Notes under the pieces: model-generated | The model's database searches: none | What the model was told of the DNA's origin: nothing | What the model saw: only the letters and a program-made list of their open reading frames with translations | Made by a program: the position numbers and the translations under genes | In this document: positions 17,326 through 25,832 of the stretch, piece by piece | Layout of the letters: every line of letters starts with the position of its first letter | How positions within the stretch are numbered: position 1 is the stretch's first letter | DNA from: Paracoccus aminophilus JCM 7686 | Lineage (GTDB): Bacteria > Pseudomonadota > Alphaproteobacteria > Rhodobacterales > Rhodobacteraceae | NCBI RefSeq assembly: GCF_000444995.1 | Contig: NC_022041.1 | Span: 3,501 to 67,500, forward strand | Length of the DNA: 64,000 nucleotides | Direction of reading: 5' to 3'

Positions 17326-17843
17326 CGACAGACAGCCGGGGCGTAGCGATACGCCCCGCTTTGGCCTCTGATGAGGAGGCCATCTGGGCGATCCTCCAGC
17401 CGGTCTATCGCGCTGGAGAGACCTATTGCATCCCGCAAGACATCACGCGCGAAGAGGCTCTGGCCGATTGGTTCGCCGCGCCCTTCACCGCCTTCGTGGC
17501 CGAGGTTGACGGGCAGGTGCTGGGCATCAGCCATGTCGGCCGCAACCGCCCCGGACCGGCCGCCCATGTCGCCAACGCAAGCTTTGCCACGGCGCCCGCC
17601 GCGCGCGGACGCGGGGTGGCGCGGGCCTTGGTCGATCATGCCAAGGACTGGGCGCGGCAGCAGGGCTTTCGCGCCATGCAATTCAACTTCGTGGTTTCGA
17701 CCAATCAGGATGCCGTCCATTTGTGGCAGAAAGCCGGTTTTGAGATTGTGGGCCGGCTGCCCGCGGCATTCGATCACCCCATCCATGGCTATGTCGATGC
17801 GCTGGTCATGTTCCAGGATCTGACGAGAGGAGAGCAAGAATGA
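17322..17843 (+). CDS. GNAT-family N-acetyltransferase
   Basis: A 173-residue GNAT enzyme. The acetyl-CoA loop lies in APAARGRGVARALVDHAKDWARQQG near residues 90-115, with VVSTNQDAVHLWQKAGFEIVGRLP following, which is characteristic of small-molecule or protein N-acetyltransferases. The substrate cannot be read. The start overlaps the ClpP paralogue stop (ATGA) and its own stop overlaps fghA (ATGA), so all three are translationally coupled in the formaldehyde oxidation operon. Confidence 0.85.
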   Translation: MTTDSRGVAIRPALASDEEAIWAILQPVYRAGETYCIPQDITREEALADWFAAPFTAFVAEVDGQVLGISHVGRNRPGPAAHVANASFATAPAARGRGVARALVDHAKDWARQQGFRAMQFNFVVSTNQDAVHLWQKAGFEIVGRLPAAFDHPIHGYVDALVMFQDLTRGEQE

Positions 17844-18679
17844 CGCTGACCTATGAAACCCTGTCCGAAAACCGCAGCTTTGGCGGCACGCAGGGCGTCT
17901 ACAAGCACAAGTCCGAAACCACCGGGACCGAGATGACCTTCGCGGTCTATCTGCCGCCCGAGGCTCAGTTCGGCAAGGTGCCGGTGCTGTGGTATCTCTC
18001 GGGCCTGACCTGCACCCATGAAAACGCGATGACCAAGGCGGGCGCGCAGGAATGGGCCTCGGAATACGGCATTGCGCTGATCTTCCCCGATACCTCGCCG
18101 CGCGGCGAAGGCGTCGCCAATGACGATGCCTATGATTTGGGGCAGGGCGCGGGCTTTTACGTCGATGCGACCGAGAAGCCGTGGAGCCCGCATTTCAAGA
18201 TGTGGCACTACATCGCCCATGAGCTGCCCGAGCTGGTGTTCTCGAACTTCCCGCTCGACCGCGATGCGCAGGGCATCACCGGCCATTCGATGGGCGGCCA
18301 CGGCGCGCTGACGCTGGCGATGACCTTCCCCGAGACCTATAAATCGGTCTCGGCCTTCGCGCCCATCGCCAACCCGAGCCAGTCCGACTGGGGCCGCAAG
18401 CAGTTCACGGCCTATCTCGGCGCTGACGAATCGAAATGGCAGGCCCATGATTCGACCGTGCTGATGCGCGAGCGCGGCTATCCGCGCGAAATCCTGATCG
18501 ATCAGGGCGCATCGGATCAGTTCCTGAACCTGCTCAAGCCCGAAGCTCTGGCCCATGCGATGATGGAGCGTCGCCAGCCCGGCGTCTTCCGGATGCAGGA
18601 AGGTTACGATCACAGCTACTTCTTCGTGCAGACCTTCATGGCCGATCACGTCGCCTGGCACGCCGAGCGTTTGGGCTGA
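17840..18679 (+). CDS. fghA: S-formylglutathione hydrolase
   Basis: FghA hydrolyses S-formylglutathione to formate and glutathione, completing cytosolic formaldehyde oxidation. The 279-residue alpha/beta hydrolase (esterase D family) has the nucleophile elbow GHSMGGHGAL near residue 149, LSGLTCTHENAMTKAG near residue 50 and the catalytic His in GYDHSYFFVQTF near residue 256. GAGGAGAG precedes the ATG. The overlapping start links it to the acetyltransferase and ClpP-like genes. A stem-loop follows at 18694. Confidence 0.96.
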   Translation: MTLTYETLSENRSFGGTQGVYKHKSETTGTEMTFAVYLPPEAQFGKVPVLWYLSGLTCTHENAMTKAGAQEWASEYGIALIFPDTSPRGEGVANDDAYDLGQGAGFYVDATEKPWSPHFKMWHYIAHELPELVFSNFPLDRDAQGITGHSMGGHGALTLAMTFPETYKSVSAFAPIANPSQSDWGRKQFTAYLGADESKWQAHDSTVLMRERGYPREILIDQGASDQFLNLLKPEALAHAMMERRQPGVFRMQEGYDHSYFFVQTFMADHVAWHAERLG

Positions 18680-18693
18680 TTTATCAGAGAAAT

Positions 18694-18719
18694 TTTCCCC
18701 CGGTGAATACCGGGGGAAA
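18694..18719. terminator. Probable terminator stem-loop after fghA
   Basis: A perfect 10-bp inverted repeat (TTTCCCCCGG / CCGGGGGAAA) with a six-base loop lies just after fghA. The T residues are on the 5' side rather than in a 3' tract, so termination efficiency is uncertain. It separates the formaldehyde operon from xoxF. Confidence 0.6.
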
Positions 18720-18866
18720 GCTCACTCGCCTTATGCCGAATTTCCCTAATACTTTAGACCTAGATGAGTCCCGGTTCGATTGACGGAAGGCTTTGGCATA
18801 CCAATCCTCCTATTAAGTTGATGACGTGTCCATAAGGACGCGTCGCGACACCAAGGGAGGAAAGTC

Positions 18867-20669
18867 ATGAAAGCACTGCTGAACGGCGCTTCCATCGCGC
18901 TGCTGCTGTCAGGCACAGCTGCGCTGGCCAACGACAGCGTCACGGCCGCGATCGCTAAGCCCGAACAATGGGCAATCCAGACGGGTGATTATGCGAATAC
19001 GCGCTACTCGACCCTCAATCAAATCAACAAGGATAACGTGAAGGACCTGCGGGTTGCATGGACCTTCTCGACCGGCGTGCTGCGTGGACACGAGGGCTCG
19101 CCGCTGGTGATCGGCGACATCATGTATGTCCATACGCCGTTCCCGAACAACGTCTTCGCGCTTGACTTGAACAATGACGGCAAGATCCTGTGGCGCTACG
19201 AGCCGCAGCAGGATCCGAACGTCATCGCCGTCATGTGCTGTGACACCGTCAACCGTGGTCTGGCCTATGCCGATGACACGATCTTCCTGCATCAGGCCGA
19301 CACCACGCTGGTCGCGCTCGACGCGAAAACCGGCGCGGTGAAATGGTCGGTCAAGACCGGCGATCCGGCGATCGGCGAGACCAACACCGCCACCGTCATG
19401 CCCGTCAAGGACAAGCTGATCGTCGGCATCTCGGGTGGTGAATACGGCGTGCGCGGCTATGCTGCTGCCTATAACATCAAGGACGGCTCGCTGGCGTGGA
19501 AAGCCTATTCCACCGGCCCGGACAAAGAGATGCTGGTCGATCCCGAAAAGACCACCGCACTTGGCAAGCCGATCGGGCCGGACAGCTCGCTGAAGAGCTG
19601 GGAAGGCGATCAGTGGAAAATCGGCGGTGGCACGACCTGGGGCTGGTATTCCTATGACCCCGAGCTGAACCTGGTCTATTACGGCACCGGCAACCCCTCG
19701 ACCTGGAACCCGTCGCAGCGTCCGGGCGACAACAAATGGTCGATGACGATCATGGCCCGCGATGCCGACACCGGCATGGCCAAATGGTTCTATCAGATGA
19801 CGCCCCATGACGAATGGGACTATGACGGCGTCAACGAGATGATCCTGACCAACCAGCAGATCGACGGCAAGGATCGCAAGCTTCTGACCCACTTCGACCG
19901 CAACGGTCTGGGCTATACGCTTGACCGCGAAACCGGCGAGCTTCTGGTGGCCAAGAAATTCGACCCGGCGGTGAACTGGACGACCGGCGTCGATATGGAT
20001 CCGAAATCCGAGACCTATGGCCGCCCGGCCGTGGTGGCTCAATATTCGACCAGCCAGAACGGCGAAGACGAGAACACCACCGGGGTTTGCCCGGCGGCGC
20101 TTGGCTCGAAAGACCAACAGCCGGCGGCCTTCTCGCCCAAAACCAATCTGTTCTACGTGCCGACCAACCACGTTTGCATGGATTACGAACCCTTCCGCGT
20201 CGCCTATACGGCGGGCCAGCCCTATGTTGGCGCGACGCTGTCCATGTATCCGGCCCCGAACAGCCATGGCGGCATGGGTAACTTCATCGCCTGGGACAAC
20301 ACCAAGGGCGAGATCAAATGGTCGCTGCCTGAGCAGTTCTCGGTGTGGTCGGGCGCTCTGGCCACCGCAGGCGATGTCGTCTTCTACGGCACGCTGGAAG
20401 GCTATCTGAAGGCAGTCGATGCCGAGACGGGCAAAGAGCTCTACAAGTTCAAAACCCCCTCGGGCATCATCGGCAACGTCATGACCTACGAGCACAAGGG
20501 CAAGCAGTATATCGGCATCCTCTCGGGCGTCGGTGGCTGGGCCGGGATCGGCCTTGCGGCTGGCCTGACCAACCCGAACGAAGGTCTCGGCGCGGTCGGC
20601 GGCTATGCGGCTCTGTCGGATTATACCGAGCTCGGCGGCCAGCTGACGGTCTTCGAAGTGCCCGGCTAA
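18867..20669 (+). CDS. xoxF: Lanthanide-dependent PQQ methanol dehydrogenase XoxF
   Basis: XoxF is a periplasmic quinoprotein that oxidises methanol with PQQ and a rare-earth ion, passing electrons to a dedicated cytochrome c. The 600-residue precursor has a signal peptide (cleavage near ALA-ND at 21-22) and eight-bladed propeller sequence. The vicinal disulfide is Cys124-Cys125. Metal and catalytic positions visible are Glu192, Asn276, Asp318 and Asp320, in HDEWDYDG. The extra Asp320 is Ala in calcium-type MxaF and is the diagnostic lanthanide ligand. GGGAGG precedes the ATG. xoxG and xoxJ follow. Confidence 0.96.
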   Translation: MKALLNGASIALLLSGTAALANDSVTAAIAKPEQWAIQTGDYANTRYSTLNQINKDNVKDLRVAWTFSTGVLRGHEGSPLVIGDIMYVHTPFPNNVFALDLNNDGKILWRYEPQQDPNVIAVMCCDTVNRGLAYADDTIFLHQADTTLVALDAKTGAVKWSVKTGDPAIGETNTATVMPVKDKLIVGISGGEYGVRGYAAAYNIKDGSLAWKAYSTGPDKEMLVDPEKTTALGKPIGPDSSLKSWEGDQWKIGGGTTWGWYSYDPELNLVYYGTGNPSTWNPSQRPGDNKWSMTIMARDADTGMAKWFYQMTPHDEWDYDGVNEMILTNQQIDGKDRKLLTHFDRNGLGYTLDRETGELLVAKKFDPAVNWTTGVDMDPKSETYGRPAVVAQYSTSQNGEDENTTGVCPAALGSKDQQPAAFSPKTNLFYVPTNHVCMDYEPFRVAYTAGQPYVGATLSMYPAPNSHGGMGNFIAWDNTKGEIKWSLPEQFSVWSGALATAGDVVFYGTLEGYLKAVDAETGKELYKFKTPSGIIGNVMTYEHKGKQYIGILSGVGGWAGIGLAAGLTNPNEGLGAVGGYAALSDYTELGGQLTVFEVPG

Positions 20670-20700
20670 GAGGCAGTTAGGCCTCATATTCTCATACTTT

Positions 20701-20718
20701 AGTTCAGATTCCTGAACT
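20701..20718. repeat. Inverted repeat 7-4-7 downstream of xoxF
   Basis: AGTTCAG and CTGAACT flank ATTC, forming a perfect palindromic repeat 31 bases after the xoxF stop. It could be a regulator operator for the xoxG promoter or a small stem. A repeat with the same 7-4-7 layout occurs at 24532. Confidence 0.45.
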
Positions 20719-20731
20719 GTCATCTATCCAA

Positions 20732-20766
20732 GGACCGCCCCGAGCCTAACCTTTGGGCGGTCCTTT
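20732..20766 (+). terminator. Terminator or attenuator between xoxF and xoxG
   Basis: GGACCGCCC and GGGCGGTCC form a perfect 9-bp stem with a 14-base loop followed by TTT. It ends 28 bases before xoxG. It probably lowers read-through, so that the dehydrogenase is made in excess over its cytochrome. Confidence 0.7.
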
Positions 20767-20793
20767 CGTGCGACCAAGGGAGGGAGAACAACA

Positions 20794-21438
20794 ATGAAAT
20801 TCACCGCGACCGCAGGTGTGATCGCTTTTGGGCTGGCACTGGCAAGCGTTGCCGCCGCCCAGACGACCGACGAACAGGCAGCCAAAACCGAAGGAACTGC
20901 TCCGGCTGCTGAAAGCCAGCCCGCCTCGACCGATGCCGCACCGGCCTCGCAAGAGGGGATCACCGTCACGCCAGGGGCGACGACGCTTCCCAACGGGCAG
21001 GACATCAAAGCGGATCACATGGAAAATGGTCGCTGGTACACGGCCGAGGGCGTTCCGACCTTCAAAGTCGAGGCGGACGGCACGGTGGATTATGCCACGT
21101 TCTCGGGCTATCGCCGCTATTCGGCGGAATGCCATGTTTGCCACGGTCCCGACGGCGAGGGCTCGACCTATGCGCCTGCGCTGAAGGATTCGGTTCTCAA
21201 GATCGACTATTACGAATTCCAGCAGATCGTTGCCTCGGGGAAGCAAGATGTCAGCAAGGCCGCGAACCTGGTGATGCCGGCTTTCGGCACCAACAAGAAC
21301 GTCTGGTGCTATGTGGATGACATCTACGCTTATCTGCTCGCCCGCGGCACGAATGAAATCCCGCGCGGTCGTCCGGCCAAGAAGGCCGAGAAGACGGCGG
21401 ACTTCACGACGCAGGAAGATTCCTGCATGAACGGCTGA
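20794..21438 (+). CDS. xoxG: Cytochrome c XoxG/CycB (c-553i type), electron acceptor of XoxF
   Basis: A 214-residue secreted class I c-type cytochrome. The signal peptide ends near VAAAQ (residue 22), followed by a low-complexity Ala/Pro/Glu linker (residues 25-55). One heme site, CHVCH, lies near residue 113 and the axial Met is probably in VMPAFGT near residue 162. Location between xoxF and xoxJ matches the Paracoccus cycB (cytochrome c-553i). AGGGAGGGAG precedes the start. Its stop shares a base with the xoxJ start. Confidence 0.92.
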   Translation: MKFTATAGVIAFGLALASVAAAQTTDEQAAKTEGTAPAAESQPASTDAAPASQEGITVTPGATTLPNGQDIKADHMENGRWYTAEGVPTFKVEADGTVDYATFSGYRRYSAECHVCHGPDGEGSTYAPALKDSVLKIDYYEFQQIVASGKQDVSKAANLVMPAFGTNKNVWCYVDDIYAYLLARGTNEIPRGRPAKKAEKTADFTTQEDSCMNG

Positions 21439-22253
21439 TGCGCGCGCGCATCGCAGCCCTGATGCTTGGCCTCGCCGCGATGGGATCCCCCGTCGCGGCG
21501 CAGGTCGCTGATCTGCGCTCACATCACGAATTGCGCGTCTGCGCCGATCCGGGAGCCTATCCGATGTCCTCCGAGGATGGGCGCGGCTTCGAAAACAAGA
21601 TCGCCACGCTTTTGGGCGAAAAGCTCAACCTGCCGGTGGTCTATACATGGTTCCCGCAAGGCATGGGCTTCATCACCAAGACCCTGCGCGCTGGGGTCTG
21701 TGACGTTGTGATCGGCTATGCGCAGGGCGATGAGATGGTTCAGAACACGAACCATTATTACACCTCGGCTTATGGAATCGTGACGCGCAAGGACAGCGCA
21801 TTGGCCAAGGTCGATACGCTGAAAGACCCTGCGCTTCAGGGTCAGCCGATCGGCGTCGTCGCCGGAACGCCGCCCGCGACCCATCTCGCGAAAGCCGGGC
21901 TGGCCAAGGACATGCATGGCTTCGACCTCTTCGTCGATCGCCGCGTGCGTGATCCGGTCGGCGATATGCTGGCGCAGGTGAAGTCAGGGCAGCTTGCGGC
22001 GGCGGTGGTCTGGGGGCCGCTCGCCGGTCCTCTGGTCAAGGACGATCCCGAGCTGCAATTCGTGCCCTTGCTGAAAGATCCCGAAAATCCGAAGCTGTTT
22101 TTCCGCATCACCATGGGCGTGCGCCCGGCCGAGCAGGAATGGAAGCGTGAGCTCAACAGCTTCATTCGCCGCAATCAAACCGAGATCGACACCATTCTAC
22201 GGGATGCCGGGGTGCCGTTGCTCGATGATTACGGCAAGGAGCTGAAACCATGA
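21438..22253 (+). CDS. xoxJ: XoxJ, periplasmic solute-binding-fold protein of the methanol dehydrogenase system
   Basis: XoxJ/MxaJ proteins have a periplasmic binding-protein type II fold and are thought to help activate or mature the quinoprotein dehydrogenase rather than import solutes. The 271-residue product has a signal peptide (cleavage near VAAQ, residue 22). The lobe signature follows: LRVCADPGAYPMSSEDGRG near residue 32, GVCDVVIGYAQGDEM near residue 91 and GVVAGTPPATHLAK near residue 137. It shares one base with the xoxG stop and overlaps the next gene by 4 bp. Confidence 0.9.
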   Translation: MRARIAALMLGLAAMGSPVAAQVADLRSHHELRVCADPGAYPMSSEDGRGFENKIATLLGEKLNLPVVYTWFPQGMGFITKTLRAGVCDVVIGYAQGDEMVQNTNHYYTSAYGIVTRKDSALAKVDTLKDPALQGQPIGVVAGTPPATHLAKAGLAKDMHGFDLFVDRRVRDPVGDMLAQVKSGQLAAAVVWGPLAGPLVKDDPELQFVPLLKDPENPKLFFRITMGVRPAEQEWKRELNSFIRRNQTEIDTILRDAGVPLLDDYGKELKP

Positions 22254-22825
22254 AGGCGCTGGCGCTTGCCCTTTGTCTGATCGCAGGAACGGTCTGGGCA
22301 GAGGGCGCGCCGTCGCCCGATGCGAATGCCGCAAGCCCGCCTGCGGCACCCGTGGCCGAGCCTGAGGGCTTTCGCAGCGATCCCTATAACGCGCCTGTGC
22401 CCCCGACCCTGACTGGGGCCGAGGTGATCGACACGGCGCAAGCTCTGGCCTTTCACGACCAGGGCATGCCCTTTGTCGATGTCTATCCGCGCCAGCTTCG
22501 CCCCGACAATCTGCCCGAGCACACGGTCTGGCGCCCCGAGCCGCATCTGACGATCCCGGACTCGATCTGGCTGTGGAACACCGGCTACGACAAGCTGAAC
22601 CGGGCGGAAACGGCTCGACTTGAGGACGGGCTGAAGCAGGTCACCAAGGGTGATTTGGCGCAGCCTTTCGTCATCTTCTGCCGCGCCAATTGCTGGATGA
22701 GCTGGAATGCGGGCAAGCGCGCCGTCGCGCTCGGCTATACCAAGGTTTATTGGTATCCGCTGGGGACAGATGGCTGGGAAGCCGCGGGACGCGAGCTGGT
22801 GCGCGCTACTGTTGTCGCCCGGTAA
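22250..22825 (+). CDS. PQQ-dependent catabolism-associated CxxCW-motif protein (rhodanese-like)
   Basis: A 191-residue secreted protein (signal peptide ending near VWAEG, residue 18). It has a rhodanese-like C-terminal half, with FVDVYPRQ near residue 76 and the hallmark CRANCWMSWNAGKRAV near residue 143. This CxxCW family is found beside PQQ-dependent alcohol dehydrogenase genes. Its function is not established; a redox or thiol-carrier role in the periplasm is inference. It overlaps xoxJ by 4 bp and its 3' end overlaps the convergent beta-propeller gene by 20 bp. Confidence 0.88.
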   Translation: MKALALALCLIAGTVWAEGAPSPDANAASPPAAPVAEPEGFRSDPYNAPVPPTLTGAEVIDTAQALAFHDQGMPFVDVYPRQLRPDNLPEHTVWRPEPHLTIPDSIWLWNTGYDKLNRAETARLEDGLKQVTKGDLAQPFVIFCRANCWMSWNAGKRAVALGYTKVYWYPLGTDGWEAAGRELVRATVVAR

Positions 22826-23732
22826 AGAGGCCGAAGGCCCGGGGCCCGTCAGGCAGCTCGATCGACTTTCGCACGGCCAGTGTCGCGGCATCCACGATCA
22901 CCATCGTGTTCGATTCCCAATGCACGATTGCCACGCCACTGCCATCGGGCAAAGTGGCGATGCCTTCGGGGTAATCCCCGGTTTCCAGCGTGGCGAGTGG
23001 CGCCAACGTCTTGGCGTCAAAGACCGAGATCGTGCCAGCATATTGATTGGTGACAAAGCCCTTGCCGCCCGCAAACGCGAGCCCATAGGGGTGGCTGCCG
23101 GTGGGGATCGTCGCCTCGACCCGCCCGAGGATCGGGTCCACGACCGTGACCGTGTCCGACTGCACGTCCGTGGTCCAGAGCCGGCCATCATAGGCCACGA
23201 TCGCATAGGGATGCTTGCCGACCTTGATCGCGCGCAGCCGTCGCCCGTTCGAGGCGTCGTAAAGCGAGATCTGGTCATCGTCGCGGTCTGCCGTGGCCAC
23301 CAGCGCACCGTCGCTGGTCAGCGCGACACCTGCGGGAGAGGCGCCGGTCCGCACGCTCCAGATCCGAGAGAGGCGGCCGTCGTAACGTGACAGCCGGTGC
23401 CCATACCAGTCGGTGATAAAAAGCCCGCCGTCCTGCGCAATGGCGATGCCGAATGCGCCTTCGCCCAGTTTGATGCGCCAGACATCGCGCCCGGTCTCGT
23501 TCAGCACATGCAGCACGCCGTCCTTGGCCGAGATGACATAGGCCAGACTGCGTTGCGCGTCATAGGCGACCGGCGCGGGGGCGCCGGACACCGGGGTCGA
23601 GGAGATGATCTGCCCCGAGCCAAGATCGACAATCGTCACCATATCCGCATTTTGCGAGGTCACGAAGGCCAGATCCCCGGCCAAAGCCGGGGAGAGGCCA
23701 AGGGTGCAGCACAGAAGGGCTGCCCGGATCAC
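22806..23732 (-). CDS. Secreted YVTN-type beta-propeller protein
   Basis: A 308-residue protein with a signal peptide (cleavage near ALAG, residue 18) and about seven 40-residue blades, for example NADMVTIVDLGSGQII, QSDTVTVVDPILGRVEATI and YAGTISVFDAKTLAPLATL. These are typical of YVTN propellers found with PQQ dehydrogenases. It is on the opposite strand to xoxFGJ, converges on the CxxCW gene and forms a pair with the SRPBCC gene (4-bp overlap). Its function is unknown; a scaffold or metallophore-binding role would be a guess. Confidence 0.85.
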   Translation of the reverse strand: MIRAALLCCTLGLSPALAGDLAFVTSQNADMVTIVDLGSGQIISSTPVSGAPAPVAYDAQRSLAYVISAKDGVLHVLNETGRDVWRIKLGEGAFGIAIAQDGGLFITDWYGHRLSRYDGRLSRIWSVRTGASPAGVALTSDGALVATADRDDDQISLYDASNGRRLRAIKVGKHPYAIVAYDGRLWTTDVQSDTVTVVDPILGRVEATIPTGSHPYGLAFAGGKGFVTNQYAGTISVFDAKTLAPLATLETGDYPEGIATLPDGSGVAIVHWESNTMVIVDAATLAVRKSIELPDGPRAFGLFTGRQQ

Positions 23733-24277
23733 GGTGCCTTGCCGAATTTCTCTGCCAAAGCGTCAAAACCAGCCTGATAGATGGCCGTGACCCCTTTGGT
23801 TGCCGCTTCGTCACTGTGTTCGGGAGCGGGTTTGCCGTTCGGATCGCCGCGATAGAAGCCGCCCTTCCAGACCACCTTGGCCTTGCCGCCTTCATCCTGA
23901 ACGCAAAGCGTTGCCGCATAATTCGTCACCGGCAGGACCGAGAGCTCGACCTTTTCGATCCGGTAGCCGTAGCAGCGCTTTTCCGGCTGCCATTTCGCCA
24001 GAACCTCGGTGATGGTCGGATCCCCGTCACCCTTGAGATGCAGCACGCGCTCGGATTTCTCGGGCTGATCCACTGATCCGTCCCCGCTGATCTCGGTCTT
24101 TGCGATCGCGGGATGCCAGCTCATATCGTCGAATTTGCCGATCACCGCCCAAACCTCGTCGGGCGTCGCATTCAGGACCTCGTCCATTTCGAGCTTCAAT
24201 CGCACCGGGCCGTGCGCCATGGCCGTAGAGGCAAAGGCCACGACCCCGGCGACCGCGAAAGCGAACATGCGGGTCAT
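23729..24277 (-). CDS. Secreted SRPBCC-fold protein
   Basis: A 182-residue protein with an N-terminal signal peptide (cleavage near AMAHG, residue 21-22). It has a START/Bet v1-like (SRPBCC) domain: LNATPDEVWAVIGKFDDMSWHP near residues 35-57, AATLCVQDEGGKAKVVWKGGFY near residue 125 and a long C-terminal helix (ATKGVTAIYQAGFDALAEKF). The fold has a hydrophobic cavity for lipid- or cofactor-like ligands, and export to the periplasm is unusual for it. GGAGGAG precedes the ATG. It heads a two-gene minus-strand unit with the beta-propeller. Confidence 0.82.
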   Translation of the reverse strand: MTRMFAFAVAGVVAFASTAMAHGPVRLKLEMDEVLNATPDEVWAVIGKFDDMSWHPAIAKTEISGDGSVDQPEKSERVLHLKGDGDPTITEVLAKWQPEKRCYGYRIEKVELSVLPVTNYAATLCVQDEGGKAKVVWKGGFYRGDPNGKPAPEHSDEAATKGVTAIYQAGFDALAEKFGKAP

Positions 24278-24621
24278 CAGATACTCCTCCTGAGAATAGT
24301 CAGATTGTGAAGCCTGAAGGGGATACGAAAGCCTGTCGCGATCATCGACGAAGAATCCGTCTTGGCCAAGCCAAATTTCCCTCCAATGATAAGGACATCG
24401 GGGCCGATCTTCGGCACTCTGCCGTGGTTTGCGGCAGGGGTGCAGATGAAGAGCCCATCACGTCACCCGGCGAAGATGCGCCTTGCCTCGGCGCTCCGTC
24501 CATCACCCAAAAGTCATATCATGCTAAAGTTTCAGGGAAATCTCCCTGAGTTTGCAAAGGGCTTATTGCCGGGTTGGCGCAAGACGATTCGCCCGCCATG
24601 ATGATTCGGGGGGAGAGTCAC
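24278..24621. other. 344-bp divergent intergenic region in the methylotrophy locus
   Basis: This gap separates the minus-strand SRPBCC/propeller unit from the plus-strand ABC/propeller operon and must hold promoters for both. Visible items are a 7-4-7 inverted repeat at 24532..24549 and GGGGGAGAG before the start at 24622. Short reading frames inside it have no ribosome site or family resemblance. I see no clear -35/-10 pair. Confidence 0.5.
24532..24549. promoter_or_regulatory. Inverted repeat, candidate operator upstream of the ABC/propeller operon
   Basis: TCAGGGA and TCCCTGA flank AATC, a perfect 7-4-7 palindrome located 73-90 bases before the start codon at 24622. Its layout matches the repeat at 20701. 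A shared regulator is possible but unproven. Confidence 0.4.
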
Positions 24622-25824
24622 ATGAAGAATGCAGCCGCGTTTCTATTGCTCGCCGTGGCGGGCACAAGTCCTGCCTTTGCGCAAGAGACCCCGGCCACCG
24701 GGGCCAAGGCACTGACCCAGATCCGGGCCGCGGTGCTGCGGGTCGATCGCGAGAGCTTGCCGCCGATCTCGCGGCTCGATCTGCCGCCGGCCGATCTGGG
24801 CTTTGCCGGCGCAAGGCTGGCGATCGAGGACAATGACACCACCGGCAAGTTCATGGGCCAGGATTTCGAGGCGCTTGAGGTCACCGCGACGCCCGACACC
24901 GCCAAGGCCGAGATGGACAAGATCCTCGCCGAAAAGATCCCGTTCGTCGTGGTTCTGGCCGATGATGCGACGACGCTGGCGCTGTCCGATCAGGTCGGAG
25001 ACCGCGCCTTGGTGCTCAATGCCCGGGCCCGGGGCGATAATCTGCGCGGCAAGGATTGCCGGGTGAACACGCTCCATATCGCGCCAAGCTATGCGATGCT
25101 GACCGATGGGCTCGCGCAGTTTCTGATGTGGAAACGCTGGCCGAACTGGTTTCTCGTGACCGGCAGCCATCCCGAGGATCAGGCGCTGGGCGCGGCCTAT
25201 CAGCGGGCGGCGACGAAATTCGGCGCCAAGATCGTCGAGAGCCGCGTCTATGAGGACACCGGCGGCGCCCGGCGCACGGATACCGGCTATGTGCAGGTGC
25301 AAAAGCAGATGCCGGTCTTCACGCAGGATGCGAAGGCCTATGATGTCATGGTCACGGCAGATGAGGCCGGGATCTTTGCCGCCTATCTGCCCTATCAGAC
25401 CTGGGATCCGCGCCCGGTGACCGGCTCGGCGGGGCTGGTGCCGCAAAGCTGGGATGCGAGCTTTGAGGCTTATGGCGGGATGCAGTTCCAGAACCGCTTC
25501 GAAAAGCTGGCCAAGCGCCCGATGCGGGATGAGGACTACCAAAGCTGGCTGGCCCTGCGCATGATCGGCGAGGCCGCGACCCGAACCCAATCCGCCGATC
25601 CGGCAGCACTCAAGGCCTTCATGCTCTCGGACAAGTTCGAGATTGCGGGCTTCAAGGGCCAGAAGCTGACCCTGCGCGACTGGGACCACCAGCTGCGTCA
25701 GCCGATCCTGCTGACATCGGGCAAGATCGTCGCCTCGGTCAGCCCGCAAGACGAATATCTGCACCAAAGCTCACAGCTCGACACATTGGGCATCGACCGT
25801 CCTGAAACCGAATGCAAATTCTGA
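24622..25824 (+). CDS. Branched-chain-type periplasmic binding protein of a PQQ-dehydrogenase-associated ABC system
   Basis: A 400-residue secreted protein (signal peptide ending near AFAQE, residue 20) of the type I periplasmic-binding fold, related to branched-chain amino acid receptors. It contains PPADLGFAGARLAIEDNDTT near residue 56, SYAMLTDGLAQFLMWKRW near residue 155 and DAKAYDVMVTADEAG near residue 238. A family of this kind is known beside PQQ-dependent alcohol dehydrogenases with an ABC transporter. Its natural ligand is unknown. The start at 24622 was chosen for its signal peptide and GGGGGAGAG site. Confidence 0.85.
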   Translation: MKNAAAFLLLAVAGTSPAFAQETPATGAKALTQIRAAVLRVDRESLPPISRLDLPPADLGFAGARLAIEDNDTTGKFMGQDFEALEVTATPDTAKAEMDKILAEKIPFVVVLADDATTLALSDQVGDRALVLNARARGDNLRGKDCRVNTLHIAPSYAMLTDGLAQFLMWKRWPNWFLVTGSHPEDQALGAAYQRAATKFGAKIVESRVYEDTGGARRTDTGYVQVQKQMPVFTQDAKAYDVMVTADEAGIFAAYLPYQTWDPRPVTGSAGLVPQSWDASFEAYGGMQFQNRFEKLAKRPMRDEDYQSWLALRMIGEAATRTQSADPAALKAFMLSDKFEIAGFKGQKLTLRDWDHQLRQPILLTSGKIVASVSPQDEYLHQSSQLDTLGIDRPETECKF

Positions 25825-25832
25825 GGGAGACC

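Noticed and set aside
18909..20723. 604-codon open frame antisense to xoxF
   Set aside because: Complement shadow of a recognised gene; no ribosome site and no domain.
24307..24601. Two small overlapping open frames in the 344-bp intergenic gap
   Set aside because: No ribosome-binding site, unusual composition, no hydrophobic or family pattern; the gap is better explained as a divergent promoter region.
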